Both the position numbers and the translations under genes were made by a program. Under the pieces are notes generated by a model. It did no database searches. It saw only the letters and a program-made list of their open reading frames with translations, and was not told where the DNA came from. Shown here piece by piece: positions 1-10,239 of a stretch of DNA of 64,000 nt. Location of the stretch: assembly GCF_958298935.1 (NCBI RefSeq), contig NC_084932.1, positions 18,889,501 to 18,953,500 on the forward strand, written 5' to 3'. Numbering within the stretch: position 1 is the stretch's first letter; every line of letters begins with the position of its first letter. Origin of the DNA: Phragmites australis. Taxonomy: Eukaryota; Streptophyta; Magnoliopsida; Poales; Poaceae.

Positions 1-624
1 GGGGCCCATGAAGAAAGGCGGTTTGAAGATATCCTTATGAGCACAAGGCTTATCACCCTGTCACATCGGACTGCGGCAAACCTACTCTGCCCAAACGGGC
101 ATGAGAGAATACTCAGAAGCTGGCCGGTGGGCGCCCCTGTGCCTACCAAAGTTGGAACGCGAAGACCAAGGGAACCGACCGAGGGATATTTTTTCAACCC
201 TCTGTAATAACAACTGTAGACTAATGATGGCTACTTTCCATTTATTGTTTACGGGAACTTGTGCCCTTGTTCTGGGCATTCCCTGAATGGCCTCCCCCCA
301 GTAGATAAAAGGGGGGGGAGCACCTTAAAAAGAGAGGGCGGAAAAAGATAGAGATAGAGATCGATCAATAGACATCCGAGGAAGAGACATCCGAAGAACA
401 TTGATAACATACAGAACACACAGGAGTAGGGTATTACCCCTTCGTACGGCCTGAACCTGTCTAAACCCTTGGTGCATTCATTTCTACTAGCTGACGAAGA
501 TCCATCCTACCTAAGTCCCACACACATTAACCCCACGTACGAGGTAGTTCCAAGACCAGCCCCCCCGGCCGAATCTCGAAGGGGATCCCTCAGGATCCCT
601 ACTCACGGTGTTCATCCACCGACA
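1..624 (+). repeat. LTR (3' part) of the Retand-like element
   Basis: The sequence immediately before the primer binding site ends in CA at 623-624, as an LTR should. The upstream end lies outside the window, so only the 3' part of the LTR is present. A TATA-like TAGATAAAA at 302-310 followed by GA-rich sequence (343-362) fits the R/U5 part of the LTR. No second LTR copy is seen in this window, so LTR-LTR dating is not possible here. Confidence 0.75.
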
Positions 625-625
625 G

Positions 626-645
626 CTGGCGCGCCAGGTAGGGGG
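626..645 (+). other. Primer binding site of the Retand-like element
   Basis: The sequence CTGGCGCGCCAGGTAGGGGG directly follows the LTR end and has the TGGCG start expected of a tRNA 3'-end complement. I do not assign the tRNA with certainty. Confidence 0.6.
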
Positions 646-682
646 TTGTATCCCTGAATCCACCTCGTTTTTTACAGAAAAA

Positions 683-2250
683 ATGGCGGGTGGACATCGT
701 CTTCAGCACGTTGATTCGAACTTGAACGAGGAGATGGGAAACGTGGCCCAGGTGGCCCCAGCTCCAACTGGTCCTCAGCACCGTCAACAGCCGGCTCATA
801 CGGCACCTCCTTACGTCGGGGACCATGGCGCTGGGCCAGTAGGGCCACGACCGCCGCGGGCGGGTCGCCGAACCCGCAGCAAGCAGCAATCGTCCCTGCC
901 ACAAGATCGGCATCCGGACAACACCGAGTGCCGATACGGCGCAAACTCAACTTTGGCGATGCCAGCCCTGGGAGTGCCTTGCTTGCGGCGCAAGCACTCC
1001 TTAGGCACCCGCCTGTACAGGCAGCAGGAGAAACACCAGAGGGCCGTTGGCTACAGGAGGTAGCCGACTTGGTGGGCACGGCTCATCGGCAAGTACTTGC
1101 CCAAAGTTCCCGTACCACCTCCCTCTACGGTACAACAAAGGCTGGAACATCTGCGGGTGGCGGTAGAGCCAGCCGGGTGGGCTCCAAACGAAGTGCCTCC
1201 CCCCTGATCACGACGGGAGCTCAAGACCTCCGTTTGCACATTAATGAGCGGAGGGCCATCGAGGATGCGTGTGTCACCCTCGAGCGCCATCGGGAGTCCC
1301 GTCGCGAGGCCGAGGCGGTGGAGGACCAAGCCTCCTCTATGCCGGCCCGCGACCACCGGGGTTCCCCGGTGCGCCGGCGTTCACCCCCCAGGGGCACAGC
1401 CGGCGCCGAGGTATATGGCACAGGCTACCGAGTGTTCACCGGCGAGCTCCGTTGGGTCAACTGGCCCACAAAGTTCTGGCCCGAACTACCGGAAAAGTAC
1501 AACGGTTCCATCGACCCCGTTGAGTTCCTCTAGATCTACACCACCGCTATCCAAGCGGCGGGCGGGAACGAAAAGGTGATGGTAAACTACTTTCACGTGG
1601 TCCTAAGGGGCTATGCCCGCTCTTGGCTCATGAACTTACCCCCAGGCTCTATATGCTCTTGGGATGATCTATGCCACCAGTTTGTGGCAAACTTTCAGGG
1701 CACCTTCGCGTGCCCTGGCCTGGAGTGCGATCTCCATGCCGTCAAGCAGCGGGAGGGAGAGACGCTGAGGCGGTTCATACAGCGCTTCAGCCAGGTCCGC
1801 AATTCCATCCCACGGATCACCCCCCCACGCTATCATCGTCGCCTTCCGGCAGGGCGTCCGCGATGAGCGGATGCTCGAGAAGCTAGGCACGCACGAGGTT
1901 GAGACCACCACGGAGCTTTTCCCGCTGGCCAACAAGTGCGCCAAGGTGGCGGAAGCTCGGGCGTGGCAAGGGCTGCGCCCCGAGCAACCCGCAGCTGACA
2001 AAACAGGTCCTTCCCGCTCCGATAAGTGGGAAAAGAAGAAGAGGAAAAAGCACGACGATGCCCCTGTCTTGCCGACGGAAGGCGTCGCACGCAGGCTGGC
2101 ACGCCGAGCGACTGTCGAGAAAAAGCCCTCTCCCGCAAGGCCAGAGGTAGGGAAATGGTGCGAATCCACCAAACCAACTGGCATGACCTCACCGAGGGCT
2201 GGTCGGTGAAGGGTCTTGCGGAGCGGCGCCAGAAGGAGCACGGGTGACGA
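683..2250 (+). pseudogene. gag: gag polyprotein, Retand-like (broken)
   Basis: Gag is the structural protein that packages element RNA. An ATG at 683 begins a proline- and arginine-rich reading that changes frame near 930. The conserved retrotransposon gag domain follows in the 928 frame: KYNGSIDPVEFL, then an in-frame TAG at 1531-1533, then IYTTAIQAAGGNEKVMVNYF through SWLMNLPPGSI and FQGTFACPG. Another frame change near 1850 leads to AFRQGVRD...LFPLANKCAKVAEAR, and the tail WCRIHQTNWHDLTE has the Cys/His pattern typical of the Retand nucleocapsid end. At least one stop and two frameshifts make it non-functional. The start was chosen because it is the first ATG after the primer site in a frame leading into gag; this is an inference. 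Confidence 0.8.
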
Positions 2251-3097
2251 CGACAAAGGCGCCCCCGGAAACGAAGAGCTCGGGTTTCAAGAGCCCGAGC
2301 ACACCGTTGCCTTCACCGATGGGGGCGCGTACACACCCTCCTCTCGCCGCTGTGTCAAAACAATGCGGCGTGAGGTGTGCTCGGCAACCCCGAGCGCGGC
2401 GGCCACAAGGCCCCTCAAATGGTCAGACACCCCAATCACCTTTAGTCAGGCAGACCACCCTGCGAGCACTACGGGGGTGGGGCGACTGCCTCTGGTGGTA
2501 TCCCCCACCATCTGCAATGTGAAGGTCAGCCGAGTGCTGATCGACGGGGGTGCAGGCTTGAACCTCCTGTCCCAAGAGGCGTTCAAGAAGCTGCAGGTGC
2601 CTCCGAAGCATTTGAAGCCGTCCCTCCCTTTCTGTGGGGTGATGCCGGGGCACACTCTCCCCCTCGAGCAGGTCGAGTTGCCCGTCACCTTCTAGAGCTG
2701 GGACAACTTCCAGACGAAGAATGTGGTCTTCGACGTTGCGGAGGTCCCTCTCCCCTACAATGCAATCCTCGAGCGCCCGGCGCTCGCCAGGTTTATGGTG
2801 GTGACACACTACGCCTACCGAAACCGGCAGCGCCATCTCCGTGCCCACCGAAACTGGCAACGCCGTCTTCTATGCCGAGCAGCTGTACTCGGCCTTGGCC
2901 TCCTCCCACGCCGAGGTCGAAGGACACTTAGGGGGTCCGGGACCCTCTTCGTCCAAATCCCGACTCGCCGCCGACGCCTCCGTCCCCACGAAGGAGGTCG
3001 CGCTGGGCGAAGACCCGTCTAAGGTCACAGAATCGGTGGTGACCTGGACGCCAAATAGGAAAGCGCGCTCGTCGCCTTCCTCTGGGCTAACGTTGAC
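2216..3097 (+). pseudogene. Retroviral-type aspartic protease segment, Retand-like
   Basis: The protease cleaves the polyprotein. In the 2216 frame the text TFSQADHPAS...LPLVVSPTICNVKVSRVLIDGGAGLNLLSQEAFKKL carries the active-site region IDGGAGLNLL, a variant of the D-S/G-G-(A/S) retropepsin motif as seen in Tat elements. A TAG at 2693-2695 interrupts the domain, but the same frame continues with NVVFDVAEVPLPYNAILERPAL, the C-terminal part that normally reads YNAILGRP. After about 2830 the frame changes, and a linker (LYSALASSHAEVEGH and onwards) leads to the reverse transcriptase. Confidence 0.8.
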
Positions 3098-4130
3098 GTG
3101 TTTGCATGGCAGCCGTCGGATATACCCGAGATCCCTAGGGAGGTGATCGAGCACCACCTTGCCGTGCGCCCAGACGCACGGCCTGTGAGGCAGAAGGTTC
3201 ACCGACAGGCACCTGAGCGCCAGGAGTTCATTCGGGAGCAAGTCAACAAGCTCCTCGACGCTGGCTTTGTCCAAGAAGTCCTTCACCCGGAGTGGCTAGC
3301 AAACCCCGTCGTTGTCTCAAAGGCCAACGACAGGCTGAGGATGTGCGTCGACTACACCGACCTTAATAAGGCATGCCCAAAAGATCCTTTCCCTCTACCT
3401 CGCATAGACCAGATTGTCGACTCCACTGCGGGGTGCGATCTTTTGAGCTTTCTTGATGCAAACTCGGGCTATCACCAAATTCGCATGGCTAAACAAGATG
3501 AAGAAAAAACTTCTTTTATTTCCCCTGTGGGGACTTATTGCTATGTGTCTATGCCCTTTGGCCTGCGCAACGCTGGAGCTTCGTTCCAGCGGGCCGACCG
3601 CATTACCCTTAAAATGCAGGTTGGTCGCAACGTCGAAGCATATGTCGACGACATCGTGGTCAAGTCCCGAGAACAGGCCACCCTGCTGGAAGACTTGGCC
3701 GAGACGTTCAACAGTCTCCGCGGCACGCGCCTGAAGCTCAATCCCGAGAAGTGCGTATTCGGGGTACCCGCGGGCAAACTCCTCGGCTTCTTGGTCTCCA
3801 GTCGCAGAATCAAGGCCAATCCCGAGAAGATCCAGGCCATCGAGCAGATGCGTCCCCCAGCTCGGCTCAAAGAAGTACAACGTCTCGCTGGATTCATGGC
3901 AGCCTTGGGGCGCTTCATCTCCAAGCTCAGGGAGCGGGGGCTCCTACTCTTCAAATTACTGAAGAAGACCGGTCGTTTCGACTGGCCACTGGAGGCCGAG
4001 CAGGCCTTCCAAGACTTAAAAAGGTACCTCACCTCACCGCCCGTACTAGTGGCTCCCGGCGAGGGTGAACCTCTATTGCTCTACGTATCGGTCACTCCTC
4101 AGGTCGTGAGCATGGTGGTGGTGGTGGAGC
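3098..4130 (+). pseudogene. pol: Reverse transcriptase domain, Retand-like
   Basis: This is the best preserved part of the element: about 340 codons without a stop. Landmarks in order are MFAWQPSDIPEIPREVIEHH (N-terminal signature of Tat RT), [45 protein letters not shown], and the catalytic YVDDIVVKS at about residue 187, so the two active-site aspartates are present. The connection region (FDWPLEAEQAFQDLK) is also intact. The frame is lost near 4130, just before RNase H, so no complete pol can be made. The ORF start at 3098 is only the first Met in an open frame; in a living element the domain would be part of a longer polyprotein. Confidence 0.93.
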
Positions 4131-4137
4131 GTGATGA

Positions 4138-4640
4138 GTGCTCAGGGCAAGGTGCTGGGTCCGAGCTCCCGACCACCAGCAGCCTCCGGGACGCGGGACC
4201 GATCCTGACCAGGGGGTTGAGCTCGATACCTCGGCAGTCTCCGAACTCTGCTTTGAGCTCGGGGGCTGTGGCAAGGCCTCGGGCGAGGCCGTGGTCGGGG
4301 GCCGCCAGATACAGCGACCGATGTACTTCGTCAGTGAAGTCCTCCGAGATGCCAAGACGAGATACCCTCAAGCACAGAAGATGCTCTACGCAGTGCTTAT
4401 CGCTTCCCAGAAGCTGCGACACTACTTCCAGGCGCACAGAGTATCAATGGTGACCACGTACCCACTAGGACCAATCTTGCGGAACTGGGAAGGTACCGGG
4501 CGTATCGTCAAGTGGGCGGTCGAGCTCACGGAATTCGATCTGTACTTCATAAGCCGCCACACGATCAAAAGCCAGGCCCTGTTCGACTTCGTGGTGGAGT
4601 GGACGCTGGTCCCCGAGGTCGACAACAAAGAATTGTCCGC
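4138..4640 (+). pseudogene. RNase H domain (first) of Retand-like pol
   Basis: In the 4138 frame, [38 protein letters not shown] and [20 protein letters not shown] match the Ty3/gypsy RNase H and its end. Family members usually read YF-SEVL...Y...EK--YA-V-A-RKLRHYFQ-H, and this copy keeps most of it. It lies one frame away from the reverse transcriptase, so a frameshift separates the two. The stretch 4138-4310, with its acidic and glycine-rich text, corresponds to the variable insert found in this region of Tat elements. Confidence 0.85.
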
Positions 4641-5060
4641 GTACCCCGGGCAAGACGGACCCGAGTATTGGGTCATGCACTTTGACGGCTCCCTCACACT
4701 GAAGGGCGTGGGGGCTGGAGTGGTGCTCACCTCCTCCACAGGTGAACTACTCCAGTATGTCGTGCAGCTACATTTCCGAGCAACAAACAACATGGCGGAA
4801 TACGAAGGCCTCATCGCTGGACTCCGAGCAGCTGTGAGTCTCGGGATCCGGCGGCTGCTCGTCAAAGGCGACTCCCAACTGGTGGTCAACCAGGTATCAA
4901 AAGAGTACCAGTGCACGGACCCGCAGATGGCGGCGTGCGGGCAGAAGTCAGGAGGCTGGAGCGGCACTTCGACGGCCTGGAGCTACGACACATACCCCGC
5001 CGCGACAACACCGTGGCCAATGACCTCTCCCGCCTGGCTTCTGCTCGAGCGCTCACGCGG
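4641..5060 (+). pseudogene. Second (archaeal-type) RNase H domain of Retand-like pol
   Basis: [38 protein letters not shown] and [15 protein letters not shown] form a separate RNase H fold that retains its catalytic acidic residues (D in FDGS, E in AEYEGL, D in KGDSQ). A duplicated RNase H of this kind is known from the Tat lineage and is the reason for the lineage call. The end of the domain continues in another frame from about 4940 ([21 protein letters not shown]...ANDLSRLAS), so a frameshift lies near 4930-4940. Confidence 0.85.
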
Positions 5061-5194
5061 CCATCCGTCCTGTCTGCCGACTAGGATGAAGGGGAACCCT
5101 CGAGCTCAGTCGAGGGGACCCAGGCCGCACCTTCAGTGGGAGGTCCCGTCAAGGTGCCGCCACCTGGCGAGTGCGCTTCACTTGCTGGTAGTCC

Positions 5195-5643
5195 TCAGGA
5201 ACCCTCGTGTATCGACGAGATCCGAGGGTACTTGAAAGAAAACATCCTTCCCGAGGACGACGCCTCTACAGAGAGGATTGCACGATAGTACAAACGCTAT
5301 GCCTTAGTAGATGGGGATCTCTACCGGCGCGGCACGGACGGTGTCCTCCTGAAATGCATCACCCGGGAAGAAGGCGGTGAGCTCCTCACTGAGATCCACG
5401 AGAGCGAGTGCGGTGGCCATGCATCGTTCCGCACGTTGGTCGGGAAGGCCTTTCGGCAAGGTTTCTACTGGCCAACAGCCCTTCTGGACGCTTTCGAGCT
5501 GGTTCGGCGCTGTAGGGCGTGCCAGTTCCATGCAAAGTAGATTCACCAGCCAGCTCAGTCTCTTCATACCATCCCCATGTCTTGGCCTTTCGCGGTCTGG
5601 GGGCTGGACATCTTGGGTCCATTCCCCCGAGCAGTCGGGGGCT
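5195..5643 (+). pseudogene. Integrase N-terminal part of Retand-like pol, truncated
   Basis: The text [53 protein letters not shown] and LVRRCRACQFHAK shows the HHCC zinc-binding domain of integrase (His in EIHE and GGH, Cys in RRC and ACQ). The catalytic core starts with FAVWGLDILGPFPRAVGGYE, which contains the first catalytic Asp, and then ends abruptly. Two TAG stops lie inside (5286-5288 and 5538-5540). The sequence after about 5643 is unrelated and reads as Helitron on the other strand, so the rest of the integrase, the polypurine tract and the 3' LTR were lost at this junction. Confidence 0.85.
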
Positions 5644-6424
5644 ATGAGTAAACACAACATATAGCTATTCCATCATGGTAATTCTATATCATATAACATC
5701 GACATCCTGTGTGACTTGATGGTAGGATTATCCCTTTTCCTATCTCATTTTCCTTCTACGGAACCTTTTTCTATAACATCTACTATACCTTGTAGGTATT
5801 CTACCTTTAGATTATCCTAATTTTGTACTATAAATCGTAATCTGTCTTCATCCACACATGCTTGGGCATCAACTATTATTTGCTTTGATAATCTACCATA
5901 GCATATATAAGGATTTGGCTTCCTTCTTTTATAGTGTACATGATGTAGTAATCTTGCATAGTAACTCTATTTCGTTTTTTAGTTTTACTTGGTTCGTTTC
6001 TAAGTAGTAGATTCTGATTTGATATCCTCTTTCGCCATATGGAAATAATAAGGGATATTGTAGAGCCATAAGTGTTAGATGTACTGTAGAAATTTGTTTT
6101 AAGCCCTCTTGACGACTCCTTACTATAATATCTATTTCATAATGCTAGTTCATCTACGTTTGGTAATTCGTATTGTACAGGGTCATCCTTGTCTGATCCA
6201 ATTATATGAATGCTGATATCAGCATTGTTATATTCTTTTAGTAAATCTTGTGCTTTTCAAAATGTTTTAACTAAAGGATTATATGTGTCTAGCATATTCA
6301 TTAGCCCCCTCGTGATATTAGGATCTATATCTTCTTCTCCAGGTTCTTCTTGCTGTAAAGCATGAATTCTATTCGCAAATTTATTTTCGGTATCGCCCCA
6401 GCGCCTAAAGGAATGGCTCGTTTC

Positions 6425-7005
6425 ATCAATTCGCTCGAGCCTGGTGCCACTTGCGAGTCTATTTTGTGCCACCCGCAGTTTATTACAGTCATCTTTGCAC
6501 CACCCACAGTTACGACTAAAAAATAGTCAGTTACGACAGCACAGATAGTTGAGCTACGATCACATGATAAAAAGTATATAATTACGAGACGTACTGTAAT
6601 TTACTGCTGCGTCACCCCAATTACGACTAAGAAAATAGTCAGTTACGACGACAACATAGATAGTTGAGTTACGATCACATGACAAAAAGTCAGTTACAAC
6701 CCAATTACAACTAAGAAAATAGTCAGTTACGATGGCACATATAGTTGAGTTACGATCATATGACAAAAAGTCAGCTACAATCGCAACTATACTACTTTTG
6801 AGGTCGTAACTAGGGTGTGCGCAGAGGTGAATAAGTTACGATCACATGACAAAAAAGTATATAATTACGACTAGAGAAGGTACCGAGTTACGACCATATA
6901 TATTTGTAGCAACTGACCTATCTTATGAATCGCAACTATACTGTTTTTATGATCGTAACTAGGGTGACGCAAAAGTAAACTATAGTGTGTCTAGGTACAA
7001 AATAG

Positions 7006-7040
<35 letters not shown>
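6425..7040. mobile_element. TTACGAC-rich repeat insertion inside Helitron copy 1
   Basis: The segment interrupts the Helitron protein between the part ending near 7040 and DTENKFANRIHAL near 6440. It is full of TTACGA(C/T) and its reverse complement: I count more than a dozen between 6510 and 6960. A unit of roughly 84 to 111 bp (TTACGACTAAGAAAATAGTC onwards) recurs at 6510, 6621 and 6705. The orientation of the motif flips near 6805, giving inverted-repeat character (AGTTACGATC and GATCGTAACT). One edge is a (TA)n run at 7008-7036. I recognise no coding capacity. It may be a small non-autonomous transposon or an expanded satellite-like array; the class is not determined. Confidence 0.55.
7008..7036. 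repeat. (TA)n microsatellite
   Basis: A pure AT-dinucleotide run of about 29 bp lies at the edge of the TTACGAC-rich insertion, at the place where the Helitron protein would read LYIYDT. Confidence 0.95.
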
Positions 7041-7043
<3 letters not shown>

Positions 7044-7829
7044 ATTCAGCAAACTTATGGATATTATTCGGTTGAGGCAATAAAGATAACTATACGATGA
7101 TGAATCTAACCATTATACGAAATACATAATGTCTTACCTTGGTTTATTGAGTTGTCTATATTTGCACCCATAGATGTAAACGAAAACCAACTGTTATATT
7201 ATCTTATCTTTTTTAAGAAATTCCTTGATTCTATACCACCATTGTAATCTAGAAGTTTTCCAAGAATTCCGGTGGATCTTTAAATGGAGGGATTTATATT
7301 TTACGTCCTTTGCAGCATAAATTGTATACAATGTTTGGTTGTCTGTAGGTTGATTCTCGCTTTACTCTTTCTTCGTACCAAAACATAACACCACAGTATT
7401 TGCATGTGTAGCTTGCTGTTCCGTAGTAAGATCGTTGTTTATAGGATTCTTTCAGCTACTGTGTATGTTCAGAGGAGAAATGCATTGTACCAATTGGTAG
7501 TGATAAGTGGGCATATTTCCTTTGTGTCGATTATCACCTTCTGTGTTGCTACATCTCGGCTGTTATCATCTAGTTCTAGGCAAGATCTACTTCGCTTTTT
7601 ATTATTCACCATCTTCATAATTGGGAAGAAATGTATAACAGTGGAAAAATCAGTAACTTCATAATACATGAATAAAAAGAATATATTAAGTAAGGGACAA
7701 ATGTTATGTAACAGAGAACTATCTTCAGTGATTTCAGATATGAATGATGCATGTTTTATTCCACATCTTGTAATCTCAATTCTCAGTAAGTACAAGAACG
7801 AGGTCTCCACCATAAACATTGTCTATTCC

Positions 7830-9160
7830 AGTCAAAAGTTCTAATATAAATGAATAAAAAAACAAACAACGCACATAGGTTAATAAGCCTTGTTCAAACA
7901 ACATATTATTAATTTTAATCTAAAGAATAGCATCAGATTGTGCAATGTACCTTCTTCTTTTTCTTTTTCTTTTTCCTTTGTACCAATAATAGGTCCCTTC
8001 ACTCCTTGTGTGCTCCTTGTTATGCTGCCTTGTATTATTTTTTAAGAAACAAACAAAGCATTATGGGTTCAGATAAATCACTAAACAACAGATTTTTCAA
8101 TGCAGACCATCTGCAGCTGCTGGTAAAAGACTCCCATCACACCATAATAGTGATACAAAGAGTCTAAACAGATAATTGGAAAAAAGGACAAACTATGGAA
8201 GAAGATAAATTAAAGCTTCAGATATGCGTAAAGCTCATGAGCCATATGCATTATACGGACTGGGTACTCCAGATATTCAGACTAATTAAGCTGAATCAAA
8301 CAAAGTCTTCTCTGTCATTTTTTTCCTTTTGTTTTCAGAAGAGATAATGACACTGCAGGTACTGTACTGAGCTTTGCTTAGACCCTAAACAAACGATGTT
8401 TATCAGCTGCAAAATTAAAGCTTCAGATCTGCGTAAAGCTCAAAAGCATCCCGCTCACCATCCCCAATCAATGGTACTCCACTGTTGGTGGCTGGTTTAT
8501 TTAATCCAGGTCATTCATCCTAGACAACGCTGAGTACTACAGATTTGATATTGCCGGTGGTGATTGAGACAGACACAGATTGGAGACGGACCTTCAATAT
8601 TTACAGAGATACTTCAATATTCTAGTTACACGAAGGAAGGGGCCCAATTTGAAATCTTTCTAGAAAAACGGATGTTCCTACCGTTATGTGTGGAGACCGT
8701 GAACTCAATGCAACTCGCAGACGGCGGAGGATCTGCAGCAATCGGACCCCGGGGAAAATCAAGAAGAAACAAGGGCTGCGGAACCAACCTCGAGCTACAC
8801 GGCGGCAGTGGATGTTGTCGCAGGTAGTTCGGTGAAGAGGAACGCGAAGATCTGGATGCTGAGCTACACTGCGGCGATGGCTATCGTGGAGACTGCCAGA
8901 CTGGTGTGCAGATGCAATGCAGTATGAAGTCTCCAAGTTCCAGACGATGCAGGAAAAAGGAACGGCCCATCGGATGGAGATGTCAGAAGAGTCACCTGGC
9001 TTGCATCGGAGGCTGCGGTCGACGTGGTCCAATCGTAGGCTCCCCAATGTCCAATCGATGCAACGAACTGGATCAGACATCAAATCAAACTCCATCGCAC
9101 GGTGGACGAACTTCGGAGCAACGTTGGGCGTCGAACGCCACGGCGTTTCATAAGAACTAT
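7830..9160. other. No gene recognised; probable Helitron copy 1 upstream region with a direct repeat
   Basis: The sequence is AT-rich until about 8560 and then more balanced (8560-9150). A 29-bp direct repeat AAATTAAAGCTTCAGAT(A/C)TGCGTAAAGCTC occurs at 8207-8235 and 8412-8440. Open frames here, such as 8564-8827 plus and 8622-9212 minus, match nothing I know and overlap each other on opposite strands, so I do not call them genes. The position upstream of the Helitron N-terminus makes a 5' Helitron region or captured DNA possible, but I see no clear 5' terminus. Confidence 0.4.
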
Positions 9161-9167
9161 ATATATA

Positions 9168-9418
9168 CTCCCTGCGTTTTTCAATATCTATCACTTTTAA
9201 CCAAACATACATATCAAGATAATATCAACTTTAAATAGAAATGATAAAAATATTCTTAGTAGCTAATCCAAATATTCTAGAACTCACGGTAAATAGGTGA
9301 TAAGAGATACTATTTGGTAAAAATAAAATTGAGACCAATATCTCGAAAAACATGAAGTGATAAGATTTGAAAATCAACAAAGTAATCAAAAGTGACAAGT
9401 ATTGAAAAATAGAGGGAG
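9168..9418. mobile_element. Stowaway-type MITE (Tc1/Mariner-derived)
   Basis: The left end CTCCCTGCGTTTTTCAATA and the right end, which reads CTCCCTCTATTTTTCAATA in reverse complement, form terminal inverted repeats with the CTCCCT start typical of grass Stowaway MITEs. Similarity continues inward (ATCACTTTT against GTCACTTTT). The 251-bp body is flanked by TA on both sides (9166-9167 and 9419-9420), the target duplication expected for this superfamily. It has no coding capacity and would depend on a mariner-like transposase elsewhere. Confidence 0.9.
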
Positions 9419-9747
9419 TAATTGCTTACGCACGCCAAGATGATTTGGTTAGTAACATTTGATATATTTGTATAGTGAAAATTTATGAAACGTTATGTAT
9501 GACTATCTAAGAGAAGATGAAACACCGAGAGTTATACAACCTTGATGCAGGCAGCACAATCCAGCACATTCAACTTATAGGAGAGGCGAGGCTATCTAAT
9601 AGTAGTAGCTTCCTAGGGACGAGCGAACAGACCAAGCACAAAAGAGAGATAAAAAAAGAAAAAGAGAAAATATACCTATTATAAGCGATACGGCTTATTG
9701 AGAACGACCATGTTCATAGGTAGCAGGAACACAGGGTACACGGGGAT

Positions 9748-9867
9748 CAGGGGCGGAATCAGCTCTAAGTCAAGACTCAGTTGGTCCATTCAAATTTGAT
9801 TTGGATCTAAAAATTTCTACTGTTCCTGGTTGAAGTACAGCTTGTCATGGGCCTAGGTCAGCCCCTG
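9748..9867. mobile_element. Small hAT-like MITE with perfect 7-bp target duplication
   Basis: A 120-bp element begins CAGGGGCGGAATCAG and ends CTAGGTCAGCCCCTG; the outer 7 bp are a perfect inverted repeat (CAGGGGC and GCCCCTG), and the inverted similarity continues imperfectly. It is flanked by an identical 7-bp direct repeat CGGGGAT at 9741-9747 and 9868-9874, which can be read as 8 bp with a one-base shift. A CAGGGG start and a 7-8 bp duplication fit the hAT superfamily. No coding capacity. Confidence 0.75.
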
Positions 9868-10239
9868 CGGGGATCCGGATTCTTTGCCATTGGATATACA
9901 GTAAAAATATGATATGGGCTACAGTAGGGTGCAACTGAATATTGTAGCTACGGTACTGTTTACAAAATACTATAATGATTCCTGCTCATATAAATACTGT
10001 AGCATTTGAGATCGAACAGCTCACGTGCGTTTAAAGTCACCTGATTTTACTTTCAGAAGAAATCAGAGGATCTCAATTCGGTACCGTACACGGTGATATG
10101 CTGCCGTACACAAAGCAGAGCAACAATGCGACGGACCACATCGGTCCTCAAGCGTCGAGTCCGGCAGCAGCATGCAGCGCAGCGAACCGGGCATCCGTCA
10201 TCAGGTACTGCGCTAGCGCGCGATGGTTCACCTTCTTCT

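Larger units (their letters stand above)
1..5643 (+). mobile_element. Ty3/gypsy retrotransposon, Tat/Retand-like, 3'-truncated and decayed
   Basis: The stretch holds, in order on the plus strand, an LTR end, a primer binding site, gag, aspartic protease, reverse transcriptase, RNase H, a second RNase H-like domain and the zinc finger plus first residues of integrase. The extra RNase H domain after the normal one is the hallmark of the Tat lineage of plant Ty3/gypsy elements (Retand and relatives). The reading frame is broken several times: stops near 1531 and 2693 and frame changes near 1850, 2210, 2830, 4130 and 4940. The element stops inside the integrase core at about 5643, where minus-strand Helitron sequence begins; no 3' LTR is seen in the window. 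The family call is from domain order and motifs, not from a database search. Confidence 0.9.
5644..7700 (-). pseudogene. Helitron Rep/helicase N-terminal remnant (copy 1)
   Basis: Helitrons are rolling-circle transposons whose protein joins a Helitron-like N-terminal and Rep region to a helicase. Read on the minus strand from high to low coordinates, this stretch gives YTCKYCGVMFWYEERV (about 7410-7365), the Cys-rich start of the domain; FTSMGANIDNSINQ (about 7180); TENKFANRIHALQQEEPGEE and MLDTYNPLVKTF (6260-6440); NADISIHIIGSDKDDPVQYE; MALQYPLLFPYGERGYQIRI (about 6085-6025), one of the most conserved Helitron signatures; and NYHDGIAIC at 5683-5657. Stops are frequent. The copy ends at about 5644, where it meets the Retand-like integrase; Rep catalytic motifs and helicase are absent. 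A repeat insertion at about 6425-7040 splits the reading. The N-terminal limit near 7700 is uncertain. Confidence 0.85.

Noticed and set aside
8622..9212. 196-codon minus-strand open frame
   Set aside because: No recognisable motif, low-complexity basic and Ser-rich composition, and opposite-strand frames of similar length. It also runs into the terminal repeat of the Stowaway MITE (9168-9212), so its start lies inside a transposon.
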